DNA of 64,000 bases from RPQJ01 sp963732415 (GCA_963732415.1 CAVSZK010000016.1:1-64000); one strand, 5' to 3'. Positions 51,585 through 61,126 are shown, counted from the stretch's first letter. Notes: a model not told the origin generated them from the letters alone. Made by a program: numbers and translations.

Positions 51585-53344
51585 TCAGGGCAGCGTCTGG
51601 TCACCGCCAAGTGCTGGGTCGCCCGTCCAGCCAAGCGCCGGCCAATCGATCTGGGTGCCGAAGTGGCAATCGCCGCAATGGCCGGCCATGCCGTACGCCT
51701 GTTCCTTGGGCGCGACTTCGTGGTCGACCTTCAACAGCATCACGGTGTCCAGGAACTCGTACTCGCCGCTGAAGACCTGCACGCCGCCGTTGTAGGCCGG
51801 TGAATAGGCCGCACCGTCCTGCAGCGCGAGCGTCCAGTCGAACTTGGTCCAGTAGGGATTCGGCCCAGTGACCGTGCCCCACAGGTGCGGGACAAGTACG
51901 GTCTTGTTGTTCTTGTCGAAGGCCTGGTCGCCGGTCATCTTCTTGAACGGGTAGATCATGGCGTCCGCATCCCTGTAGGTTGCGGCCGGCGAGCCGAGGT
52001 CCATCGGCAGGCTCGTGTACTTGTCGTTGAAGCCCATGACCACGCGGTTCCACTTGCCGTTGTAGTAGCGCAGCTCCGGCCGAACGTTGGTGGCCCAGGT
52101 GAAGCAGCCCTTGAGCTTGCTGTACGTCCCGCGCTGGGTCACGCCGTCTGCAGCGATGCCAGTGGGCGACGCCGCGCATGCGTCCGGCCGAGTATCGGAT
52201 CCGGCCAGCGACCAACGCCAGTCGGTGTACGTCGCGACCTTGCGGGCGACGGCCGGGATGTGGCAGGTCTGGCAGGCGAGCCGCGAGTGCGAGCGGACCG
52301 TATTCTCGGCTTGCGTACCGGCATGGATGCTGGTGGCCGAACCGTGGCAGTCCGAGCACTCCTTCAACACGCCTTCGTCGTTCGAATGGAACATGAAGCC
52401 GCCGATGCCGTGCGACAGCACCTGGCCCGCGGCGTCCTTCTTCACCTGGTGGCAGGCCACGCAGGTCATGTTGCCGCCTTTCTTCTGCGTGCCGGTGGCG
52501 AGCGGATCGACGCCCATGTGCACGTCTTCGCTGCGGTGCAGGTACGTGCTCGGATCCGCATTGGGATCTGCGGGCGGGAGCTTTCTCATGCGCGTGGACA
52601 GATCGCCGTGCTTGACGTTGTCGTCTCCGCCGGGAAGCGCGTGGCAGATCAGGCATGCCGCACGCGGCGGAACTCCGCCGTTAAGGCCGACGCTCTGCGC
52701 CACTTTCTGCAGGTCGACCGACGGATCGGGCGTGCCACCGGGTGCCGCCACTTTCTTGTAGGTACCGGACTGGTCGTGGCAGGCGAGACAGTCAATGTTC
52801 TTCGCGTTCGCGAAGTCGAAGCTCTTGTCCGTCCAGCCGTAGCTGATGTGGCATTGTGAGCAGCGGCCTTCGTTGCTCGGGATCGCCTGGCAGAAGTTAT
52901 TGATCAGGTCCTTCTTGCCATGGACCTGACCCTCGAAGCCGACCATCTCGGTGACCGGCCCCTCCCACTTCCAGTGGGCGGTCGTCATCACGTCGTCGCC
53001 GATCTTGCCGTGGCAGTTCAGGCACTGGCTGGTGCTGGTGTACGTATTCTCGGTGAAATAGCCCTTGTGCAGGCTCACCGGATCGTAGCCGCCGGTCGGT
53101 GTGCGGCAGTCGAGCACGTCCACGACGCCGTCCTTGTTCAAGTCCTCGGTCGCGAGGTCCTTCACGCCGTTCTGGTTGAGGTCCCAGCAATTGAGGCCCG
53201 GGTCACCGGATGCGCCGGGTAGCCCGCCGTACCATCGGCTCCATTCTTGCCGTCGCTGCTCGAACAGCCGACGACAAAAGTCGCGCTGAGCAGCGCCAGG
53301 CCCAGCGCGCGCAGCATCCGCGTATGCAGGTTTCGAATTTTCAT
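51585..53344 (-). CDS. Octahaem tetrathionate reductase (OTR)-family cytochrome, tethered lipoprotein, frameshifted
   Basis: The main frame (51585-53165) has eight CXXCH motifs and the OTR landmarks CLNCH...DVMTTAHWKWEGP, NNFCQAIPSNEGRCSQCHISYGW, DCLACHDQSGTYKK and VKHGDLSTRM. The frame continues upstream in phase as GLPGASGDPGLNCWDLNQNG but has no start. In the next phase, ATG 53344 gives a lipoprotein signal (lipobox FVVGC) and SSSDGKNGADGTAGY. Joining the two needs one extra base near 53219-53223, in a GGG run, restoring a protein of about 586 residues: lipobox, collagen-like GxY tether, two Ca-binding-like DxNxDG repeats, then OTR. The break may be real or a homopolymer error. OTR normally is a soluble periplasmic enzyme of about 490 residues. 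Confidence 0.8.
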
Positions 53345-53465
53345 CAGACCACTCCTGGAGTCCTTGCGCCCGATCGGCCGGGTAGGCCGCGTAGGCGGTG
53401 AGTCACATCGATTCTTGAGTTGTTACTACTTTCGACTATCGCTAGTCCAACGGCACTCCCGGATA

Positions 53466-53481
53466 TGCACCAGGCGTGCCA
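53466..53481 (-). promoter_or_regulatory. Sigma54 (-24/-12) promoter of the octahaem gene
   Basis: On the minus strand TGGCACG-N4-GTGCA is present (53481-53466). It matches the sigma54 consensus TGGCACGN4TTGCA except for one base in the -12 box, and the GG to GC distance is exact. Transcription would start about 12 nt on (near 53454), leaving a leader of about 110 nt. A sigma54 activator is encoded divergently next to it. Confidence 0.7.
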
Positions 53482-53580
53482 TCGGCTGCAGCGCCTGGCA
53501 GGCCCATGAAAATCAACGGCTTGCCTCAGGGACGCGTTCAGTCGGGCCCGTTGGTCGCACGCGATGTGCCGTTTTTGGCA

Positions 53581-53606
53581 TATAATCTGGCAGTCTCCGC
53601 CAGATT
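53581..53606 (+). promoter_or_regulatory. -10 box and inverted repeat before the activator gene
   Basis: TATAAT (53581-53586) overlaps a perfect inverted repeat AATCTGGC/GCCAGATT (53584-53591 and 53599-53606, 7-nt gap) just before the activator start at 53622. No good -35 is seen. The repeat could be an autoregulatory operator or a leader hairpin. Confidence 0.4.
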
Positions 53607-53621
53607 CGACGGAAATATGTG

Positions 53622-54908
53622 ATGAATGCCGTGCGACACAAGGTTCCGCAGGAGGTCGAGGCGCTGCTCGAGAACCTGCCCGAGCCGCGCGTAGTGCTCG
53701 GCGACGATTACCGGATCCTCGCCGCCAATCGCGCGTATCGCGCAGCCTACTCGCGCGGTGACGAGGTCGTGGGTCGCCGCTGCCATGAGGTTTCCCACGG
53801 TTACTCCCGACCCTGCGACGAAGCCGGCGAATCATGCCCGCTGCGGCGCGCGCGCACCTCAGGACACGTCGAGCGCGTGCTTCACATTCACCGCACGCCT
53901 CGCGGCGACGAGCACGTCCAGGTCGAACTGACGCCGATTCGCCGCGGCGCGGCGCGAACGCGCCTGTTCGTCGAGAAGATGCACAACCTGCCCACGGCCC
54001 ATGCGTCGAGTTCCGGCGAGGGACTGGTCGGTCGCGCCCCTGCGTTCACGGCGATGCTGGCATTGATAGCGCGAGTGGCGCCGACGGACACATCGGTGCT
54101 GCTGCTGGGCGAGACCGGTACTGGCAAGGAGATGGCGGCACGAGCAGTGCACGAGGCCAGCCCGAGGGCCAGCGCTCCGTTCGTGGCAGTGGATTGTTCA
54201 GGGCTCGCCGAGACGCTGGTCGAGAGCGAACTCTTTGGCCACGAACGAGGGGCATTCACCGGCGCGCTCGCTCGCAAGACCGGGCTGGTTGAGGTGGCGA
54301 CCGGCGGCACACTGTTCCTGGATGAAGTCGGTGACATACCGCTGGGACTGCAGGTCAAGCTGCTGCGATTACTCGAGACCGGCACTTTTCGCCGCGTCGG
54401 CGGCATCGAGCCGCTGCACGCGGATTTTCGCCTGATCGCAGCCACCCATCGCGACCTCGGGCGTCTGGTGCGCGAAGAACGCTTCCGCAGCGATCTCTAT
54501 TTCCGCATCGCGGCGTTTCCGGTGACCCTGCCGCCGTTGCGCGAGCGCCGCACGGACATCGGACTGCTCACCGACTCGCTGCTCTCGCGCATCTCCGAGG
54601 ATCGCGTGCGGAGCCTGAGTCCGGCGGCGCTCACGCGGCTCGAGCACCACGACTTTCCGGGCAACGTTCGCGAATTGCGCAACATCCTCGAACGAGCAAG
54701 CCTGCTTGCCGATGGCGACGTCATAGATTGCGAGCACCTGCCGGTCGACCTCTCAATGACGCCCGACAGCGTCGGATCGATGCTGGAGCACGCCGAGCGA
54801 CATGCGCTCGCCGCAGCGCTCGCGGCGCACTCCGGCAGTCGCCGCGACCTCGCGGCCAGGCTCGGCATCAGCGAGCGTACCCTCTACAGGAAGCTGCGCA
54901 GCCTGTGA
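53622..54908 (+). CDS. Sigma54-dependent activator with Cys-containing PAS-like sensor domain
   Basis: A 428-residue regulator (start ATG 53622; GTG 53619 also possible). Residues 15-120 form a PAS-like sensor with a Cys cluster, RRCHEVSHGYSRPCDEAGESCPL (Cys54, 65 and 72). The AAA+ domain has Walker A GETGTGKE (163-170), the sigma54-contacting GAFTGA loop (210-215), and Walker B LFLDEVGD (231-238). The C-terminus has a Fis-type HTH (DLAARLGISERTLYRKL). It lacks a receiver domain. Its divergent neighbour has a near-consensus sigma54 promoter, so it most likely controls the octahaem gene, perhaps in response to a redox signal or a metal. Confidence 0.92.
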   Translation: MNAVRHKVPQEVEALLENLPEPRVVLGDDYRILAANRAYRAAYSRGDEVVGRRCHEVSHGYSRPCDEAGESCPLRRARTSGHVERVLHIHRTPRGDEHVQVELTPIRRGAARTRLFVEKMHNLPTAHASSSGEGLVGRAPAFTAMLALIARVAPTDTSVLLLGETGTGKEMAARAVHEASPRASAPFVAVDCSGLAETLVESELFGHERGAFTGALARKTGLVEVATGGTLFLDEVGDIPLGLQVKLLRLLETGTFRRVGGIEPLHADFRLIAATHRDLGRLVREERFRSDLYFRIAAFPVTLPPLRERRTDIGLLTDSLLSRISEDRVRSLSPAALTRLEHHDFPGNVRELRNILERASLLADGDVIDCEHLPVDLSMTPDSVGSMLEHAERHALAAALAAHSGSRRDLAARLGISERTLYRKLRSL

Positions 54909-54998
54909 CGGCCAGCGGGTGCGACGGAGCCAGGTTGATGCCGGCCGAGCCTCGGCCACCTGGAAAATCCCCGGCAGTCCGGTCCGATACCTGCTAGC

Positions 54999-56477
54999 GT
55001 GCCGCACATGCAACCGCAACTCCCCAGGATCATCCAGGGTGGGATGGGTGTCGCCGTTTCCTCGTGGCGCCTTGCGCGTGCGGTCTCGAGCAGAGGCCAG
55101 CTCGGCGTGGTTTCGGGCACCGCGATGGACTCCGTAGTGGCCCGCCGCCTCCAGCTTGGCGACCCAGGCGGCCACCTGCGCGAGGCATTCGACGCGTTCC
55201 CTGTACCGGGCGTCGCGGCCCGCGTCTGGGACCGTTATTTCATCAAGGGCGGCAAGGGCGCCGACGCAAGGTACAAATCGAAACCGCTCCCGGCGATCGA
55301 GATGCCGCCCAGGCTGCTCGACCTGGTCGTGCTCAGCAATTTTGCCGAGGTTCACCTCGCCAAGTTGGGACACGCGGGCCCGGTAGGCATCAACCTGCTC
55401 GAAAAGGTGCAGCTGCCAAACCTGGCATCGCTGTTTGGCGCCATGCTCGCGAACGTCGACGTCGTGCTGATGGGCGCAGGCATCCCCAGGTCGATACCGG
55501 CGGTACTCGATCGCTTCGCATCGGGCGAGCCGGCCGAACTCCGCATCGACGTGGCCGGCGCTCTGCCGGGCGAGGAATTTCACTCGCGCTTTGACCCACG
55601 AGACTACTGGCCAGAGGGATTGGCCAGCCTGACCCGCCCGATGTTTCTCGCGATCGTATCCTCCGCGACGCTGGCGATGACGCTCGCACGAAAGAGCGCC
55701 GGCAAAGTCGACGGGTTCGTGGTGGAAGGATCGACGGCCGGCGGCCACAACGCACCGCCCCGCGGTCCGCTGAAGCTCGATGCAGCGGGCGAGCCGATCT
55801 ACGGCCCACGCGATGCGGCGGACCTCGAGCAGATCCGCGCACTGGGCCTGCCGTTCTGGCTCGGTGGCTCCTACGGCGACGCGACGAAACTCGAGCAGGC
55901 AATCGCGCTCGGCGCCCAGGGAATCCAGGTCGGCACGGCATTCGCATTCTGCGAAGAATCGGGCTTGTCGCCCGAACTGAAGAAATCGGTCCTGCGCGCG
56001 TCGCGTGAGGGCAGCGTCAAGGTTGTCACCGACCCGTACGCGTCACCGACCGGATTTCCCTTCAAGGTGTTGCAACTCGAGGGCACCGTTTCGGGCGCAG
56101 AGGTACTGGCCGCACGCGAGCGCGTCTGCGACCTGGGTTACCTGAGGCAGTGCTATCGCCTGGACGACGGAAGTGTCGGATATCGCTGTCCGGGCGAACC
56201 GCTCGACGACTACCTGCGCAAGGGTGGCAGCGAAGCCGACACGGTCGGTCGCAAATGCGTGTGCAACGGGCTCATGTCCGCCGTCGGTTACGAACAGGTC
56301 CTCCACGGCGGCGGGGTCGAGCCGTCGCTGGTGACGGCGGGAGACGACGCCGGAGAAATCTACCGCTTCCTGCGGCCGGGACGTGACTACTATTCGGCAG
56401 GCGACGTAATCGACAGCCTGCTCGGCGCCGCGGGACCTGGCGCCGACACTGCAGCAAGAACCCAGCCTTCAAGCTAG
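54999..56477 (+). CDS. Nitronate monooxygenase/FMN-dependent 2-nitropropane dioxygenase-like protein
   Basis: A 489-492-residue flavoprotein with GTG 54999 or ATG 55008 as start. The TIM-barrel FMN motifs are present: IIQGGMGVAVS at the N-terminus, VVEGSTAGGHNAPPRGP (phosphate and substrate region), and LPFWLGGSYGDATKLEQAIALGAQGIQVGTAFAFCEES. It is longer than standard nitronate monooxygenase (about 350), with a Cys-bearing C-terminal extension (CDLGYLRQCYRLDD, RKCVCNGL) as in the PfaD-like or larger NPD subgroup. No operon partner is obvious. Confidence 0.8.
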   Translation: MPHMQPQLPRIIQGGMGVAVSSWRLARAVSSRGQLGVVSGTAMDSVVARRLQLGDPGGHLREAFDAFPVPGVAARVWDRYFIKGGKGADARYKSKPLPAIEMPPRLLDLVVLSNFAEVHLAKLGHAGPVGINLLEKVQLPNLASLFGAMLANVDVVLMGAGIPRSIPAVLDRFASGEPAELRIDVAGALPGEEFHSRFDPRDYWPEGLASLTRPMFLAIVSSATLAMTLARKSAGKVDGFVVEGSTAGGHNAPPRGPLKLDAAGEPIYGPRDAADLEQIRALGLPFWLGGSYGDATKLEQAIALGAQGIQVGTAFAFCEESGLSPELKKSVLRASREGSVKVVTDPYASPTGFPFKVLQLEGTVSGAEVLAARERVCDLGYLRQCYRLDDGSVGYRCPGEPLDDYLRKGGSEADTVGRKCVCNGLMSAVGYEQVLHGGGVEPSLVTAGDDAGEIYRFLRPGRDYYSAGDVIDSLLGAAGPGADTAARTQPSS

Positions 56478-56579
56478 TATCCTGCGTTCGCGACGGGCGA
56501 AAAATAGACACATGCATGTGCATGCCCGTCGGATCGAGCGGAACCCTTGAATGAGTGGCCGAACTGGTCCCGGAAGCAC

Positions 56580-58376
56580 ATGAACTCGACGAGCGGTAAC
56601 AGGCTTCCGTGGCTCTTCCGTGTGGTGCCCGCGCTCGGTTCGTTGCGCCACTACCGGACTGCCGACGCGCACGCCGACTTCGTCGCTGGCCTCACCGTTG
56701 CTGCGGTCGCAGTGCCGCAGGCAATGGCATATGCGCTCGCCGCCGGACTGCCGGCGGAATATGGCCTCTATACCGCTGTCGTCATGACGGCCGTGGGTGC
56801 GCTGTTCTCATCGTCTCGACAGCTCATAAACGGACCGACCAACGCGATCTCGATCGCAGTGCTGAGCGTTCTCAGCCTCATGCCCAGCACGGAGGCGAAA
56901 ATCGAGGCGGCGATCCTGCTCGCATTCATGGTGGGCACGATCCAGATCGTGATCACCCTGCTGCGCCTGGGGGACCTCACCCGCTACATCTCGCACTCGG
57001 TAATCGTCGGGTTCACGCTCGGGGCTGCCACGCTGCTGGTACTCGACCAGACGAAGAACCTGCTGGGTCTCAGGTCGATGGGCGCGGTGCACGACAACTT
57101 CGTCTATCGATTCTGGTTGACGATGACCGAGGGCGGAAATGTGCATACGGCGACCCTGGCGGTCGGCCTCGGGACGATGGCGATGGTCATCGCGCTGCGC
57201 TGGATCAAGGACCGGCTTGGGATGCGCCTGCTGCCCGACCTGCTGCTCACCGTGCTGACGATGGCTGCACTCGTCGCGTGGTTGGGGCTCGATGCCAAGG
57301 GGGTCAAGGTCATTGGCGAAATCCCGGCCCGGTTTCCAAGGCCCCAGGCGCCCGCAATCAGTTATGAGCTGATGCGGGAATTGTCGAGCGGCGCGCTGGC
57401 AATCGCGATCCTCGGTCTACTCGAAGCCGTGGCAATGGCCAAGGCGCTTGCGGCACGGACGAAGGAGAAGGTCGACATGAACCAGCTGTGCCTCAGCGAA
57501 GGCATCGCCAACTTCACCGGCAGCTTTTTCCAGTGCTACCCAGGATCGGGCTCGCTGACAAGATCCGCGATCAACCAGCAGGCCGGCGCCGCGACCCAGT
57601 GGGCGGCCATCGTATCCGCGGCGGCCGTTGCACTCATCATGATCGCGCTTGCCCCTTACGCGCGATTCATACCCCGCGCCGCGCTGGCCGGGATCCTGAT
57701 CGTCTCTGCGTGGCGAATGATCGACCGGCACGCGCTGGTTTATCACCTTCGGGCGAGCCGTTTCGACATGATGATCGTGGCGGTGACGGCATTCTCGGCC
57801 GTCGCAATCTCCATCGAGTTCTGCGTGCTGATCGGCGTGTTCAGTTCGTTCCTGCTGACCGTGGGTCGAGCTGGCCGCATGCAGGCGACCCAGTTCACGA
57901 TCGCACCGGATGGCGCGATCCGGGAACGATTGCCAGGGGATCCCCGCTGCAATCGCCTGCTCATCTATGGGCTCGAAGGGGAGCTGTTCTTCGGCGCGAC
58001 CGTGGCCCTGGAAATGCATTTCCGCAGCATCGAGCAGAGGATCGACCAGCACACGCGGGCGGTGGTCCTGCGACTGAAACGGGCCCGCAATGCCGACGCC
58101 GTCGGCATGGAGGTACTGGACAGCTTTGTCGAGCGCGTCCGTGCGCAGGGTGTGCCGGTGATCCTGTGTGGCATCCGTCCAGACTTCGCCCGCAAATTGA
58201 AGAAGATCGGGCTGACCGATCGTCTCGGCGATTCGATCTTTTTCGAGGACAAGGCCCGGCCGACCAGCACGATACGGGCGATTGAATACGCCTACAGGCT
58301 CATCGACGATCCCTGCCATGCCTGCCACTGCGGCCGCCACGGCGCCCACAAGGCCCCGCTTCACTACGTGATCTGA
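56580..58376 (+). CDS. SulP-family anion transporter with STAS domain
   Basis: A 598-residue transporter. The start ATG 56580 has GGAAG upstream; TTG 56547 is an alternative. About 11-12 membrane helices cover 25-430, including VAAVAVPQAMAYALAAGLPAEYGLYT, the family signature. A STAS domain lies at about 445-565 (LEGELFFGATVAL, AVVLRLKRARNADAVGMEVL). The substrate may be sulfate, bicarbonate or another anion. The extreme C-terminus DDPCHACHCGRHGAH contains a chance CXXCH but is cytoplasmic, so it more likely binds metal than haem. Confidence 0.9.
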   Translation: MNSTSGNRLPWLFRVVPALGSLRHYRTADAHADFVAGLTVAAVAVPQAMAYALAAGLPAEYGLYTAVVMTAVGALFSSSRQLINGPTNAISIAVLSVLSLMPSTEAKIEAAILLAFMVGTIQIVITLLRLGDLTRYISHSVIVGFTLGAATLLVLDQTKNLLGLRSMGAVHDNFVYRFWLTMTEGGNVHTATLAVGLGTMAMVIALRWIKDRLGMRLLPDLLLTVLTMAALVAWLGLDAKGVKVIGEIPARFPRPQAPAISYELMRELSSGALAIAILGLLEAVAMAKALAARTKEKVDMNQLCLSEGIANFTGSFFQCYPGSGSLTRSAINQQAGAATQWAAIVSAAAVALIMIALAPYARFIPRAALAGILIVSAWRMIDRHALVYHLRASRFDMMIVAVTAFSAVAISIEFCVLIGVFSSFLLTVGRAGRMQATQFTIAPDGAIRERLPGDPRCNRLLIYGLEGELFFGATVALEMHFRSIEQRIDQHTRAVVLRLKRARNADAVGMEVLDSFVERVRAQGVPVILCGIRPDFARKLKKIGLTDRLGDSIFFEDKARPTSTIRAIEYAYRLIDDPCHACHCGRHGAHKAPLHYVI

Positions 58377-58445
58377 CGCAGGCCGATTGATCCTGCGCAG
58401 GTTCGAGGAGAGCGATCTCGGGACACGGCGCACGCCCCTGCGGGA

Positions 58446-60831
58446 TCACTCCGGCTCTGACCGGTGAGCCCTTTCGTACCTGCGGACGTAGTTCCAGTAG
58501 TTCCGCTTGGTTTCCGCGAAGTGCCGGTCCAGGGTAGTCAACTGACTGTCTGTTCCGACGAAGTACTGTAAGCGGTCTTCCTTCTGGTACGGCAGCAGAC
58601 CACCCAGGTTAGGTTCGACGTCGACCATCATGTAGAGGTTCATGTCCGAAAATTCCAGGATCGGATTGTTGTCGGTGTGGATCGGCGCCTCCGCAACCAG
58701 GTCGTCGACGTCCTGCTCCCCGAGCAGCAGCATGCTGGCAACCTGATATTCGTTGCCCACCTGGATCGTCTTCAGGTCCGCCTTCACCTTTTCGATCTTT
58801 CGCGCCAGTTCGTCGAGATTGACCGTGGTCTTCGCCGACGTGCCGACCGCGATGACGAAGTGCGTCGGGTACGGCGTGAAATACCAGAGCGTCGTGTGTG
58901 GATAGACCTCCTTGAAGGTCGCGATCAGGATTCGCAGGTCCTCGAATGACAGTCCACCGAGTGGTAACCAGGCCGCTGCTATCCCGTCCTCGGCCAGGGC
59001 GTCCTGCATGATCTCGAAATACTCGCGCGTATAAAGGTAGGGGTTGCGCTTGTACTTCAGGTTGGTGACATCGGTGACGATGACGTCGAATTTCTTGTCC
59101 ACGACATCGATGTAGTTGCGCGCGTCGTCCAGCACCACCTTCAGCCCGGGATCGTCATAGGAGCGACGATTGAAGTCGCTGAAGAACGGCGCCGCCTCCA
59201 GGATCTTCTCCTCGATTTCCACCGCATCGACCGCCACACCGTGCAGCAGCATGCTGCCCGAGGTCGTCCCGGTGCCGTAACCCACCGTCACGGCAGCCTG
59301 CGGATCGTCCGCCAGCAGCAGCGGAAGATGGGCGAGCATCCTGGAGTCCGCAACCAGGACCGGGTCTGTCCCCGAGACGTTCTGGCCGTCGACGAACACG
59401 CCCCTGTACTTCGTGTTGCCGAGGACGCTGACGGTGCCTGAGAAGCCTTCCGCGTAGTAGACGACGTCGAGGCCGTCCACCTCCTTGTGGAAGGTCTTGC
59501 TGTCCGAGAAGACGAGCAGGTTCGCCAGCACGCCGACCAGCAGCAGCCCGACCCAGCGCGCGCGCGCGAAATCGTGCGCCCGGATCGCAAGGACGACCGC
59601 AATGAGCAGGCTGAGATTGACCAGGATGAGCGTCGTATTCCACATCCCGGCGAACGGTATGAGCACGAACCCGGTCAGCAGGCTGCCCAGGACGCAACCG
59701 AGGGTATTGGAAATGAGGATCTTTCCGGACTTGGCCCCGATCCTGTTGACGTCATGGGCATAGATCTTCAGGCCCAGCGGGAACAGGATCCCCATGAAGA
59801 CCGCGGGAATCAGGGAAACGACGAACGCCAGGCCAAGGCTCGCGCCCAGCTGGCCAACTGGCAGCGACTGATCGATAAAGACCGTTAGCGCTTCGAATCG
59901 CCGGAACAGGAACAACACGAGCGCCCCGCTCAGCGCGGTGAGAATGCAGACCCCTCGGAACAGGGTCTCCAGGCCCTGCCGACGGTCTATTGTCCGGGAC
60001 ACGAGGAACGACCCGATCGAGAACCCGAGCAGGAAGCCCGCCACGATCAGCGCGAAGGCCTGGGAAGTTGAAAGCCCGTAGGTCGAGAGTATCCGTACCC
60101 AGAGGACCTCGTAACTGAGGCTGATGAAACCCGTCAGGAACAGCACGTACAGCATGTAGGAGTGGGGAGCACTCTGCTCAGCGGGCTCAGTCCGCACTGG
60201 CGAGTCAGACTTGCCGACAGCGATGATGGCCGCGACCAGCAGATTTCCAGCCACAGCAACCATCAGCGTCGATGAGACGCCTAGATGCTTCACGAGCACG
60301 AAACCGGTGAGCAACGCCCCGGCAAACGCGCCCAGCGTATAGATAGTAGATTCTGCTGAAGCCGGAGCCGAAGGTCGCCGGGTTCGTCAGGAAATATTAC
60401 GCGATCAGCGGCATGGTGCCGCCGATGAAGAATACGGGTGGCAGAAGCACCGCGACCGACAACAGAAGGCGTACGACCGACATTCCGTACAGGTCGAGGC
60501 TGTTGTACGCCGACTCGTGCAGCAAACGGCAGACGGGTAGATATTCGATGATTACGAACGACGCGAGGGAGGCAATCGCGATACACACCTCGACGTACAT
60601 GTAGATTCGGAGTGGGTTCTTCGTTCGTTCCGACCACTTGCCGAAGAAGTAACTCCCCAGGCCCAGTCCCAGCAGGAAAACGGCCACGACAGTCGCGACG
60701 GCAAAACTGCTGACGCCGAAAACGAGGCCCAGCAGCCTCACCCAGATCAGCTGATAGACCAGGGCCGAGAAGCCGGAAATCACGATCGCGGCATAGAAGC
60801 TGCGGTTGCTCAAAGTCCATGCCATCGGCAT
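58446..60831 (-). pseudogene. Disrupted MFS/spermidine synthase-like fusion gene
   Basis: The 5' part (60831 down to 60397) encodes an N-terminal membrane domain (FYAAIVISGFSALVYQLIWVRLLG, GLGLGSYFFGKW) and stops at TAA 60397-60399 right after GGTMPLIA. The same phase then reads YFLTNPATFGSGFSRIYYLY, as in intact homologues, after which a second lesion near 60335-60345 shifts the frame. The downstream 622-codon frame (58446-60314) carries the remaining membrane helices and a spermidine-synthase-like Rossmann domain (VGYGTGTTSGSMLLHG, VDAVEIEEKIL, TDVTNLKYKRNPYLYTREYFE). The full product would be about 790-800 residues. Two independent lesions favour a true pseudogene. Confidence 0.8.
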
Positions 60832-60956
60832 CTACCCCACTTCCTCAGTTCAATTTCAGCCGCAAAACGTCGTGCCGTACCGCGTGACGAACGGCAACTT
60901 GCAACGAATCCGCAGCATTTTCAATCCGAGGCCGCCGCAGCGGTTGTGCACGCGCC

Positions 60957-60997
60957 AAAAAAAAAGAAACCCCCGGCGGATTTCTCCGCCGGGGGTT
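60957..60997 (-). terminator. rRNA operon terminator
   Basis: A 13-bp stem AACCCCCGGCGGA/TCCGCCGGGGGTT (60968-60980 and 60985-60997, loop tttc) with an A-rich run at 60957-60965, which is a T tract on the minus strand. It follows 5S rRNA. Confidence 0.92.
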
Positions 60998-61009
60998 CCG
61001 GACTTAAGA

Positions 61010-61126
61010 GCCTGGCAGTGACCTACTCTTGCATGACCAAAGATCACACTACCATCGGCGCTGAGCGTTTTCACTTCCGAGTTCGGAAAGGGATCGGGTG
61101 GTTCCCGCTCGCTATTGCCGCCAGGC
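61010..61126 (-). rRNA. rrf: 5S ribosomal RNA
   Basis: On the minus strand the molecule begins GCCTGGCGGCAATAGCG and ends CACTGCCAGGC, with the closing helix and the CCGAACTCGGAAGTGAAA loop A/B sequence. About 117 nt. It is separated from 23S by about 130 nt. Confidence 0.95.

Noticed and set aside
53558..53586. Complete sigma70 promoter for the sigma54 activator gene
   Set aside because: TATAAT is perfect but no hexamer resembling TTGACA occurs 16-18 nt before it. I retained only the -10 and inverted repeat at low confidence.
58300..58345. CHACH in the SulP protein as a haem-binding site
   Set aside because: The STAS domain and its tail are cytoplasmic, and c-type haem is attached only in the periplasm.
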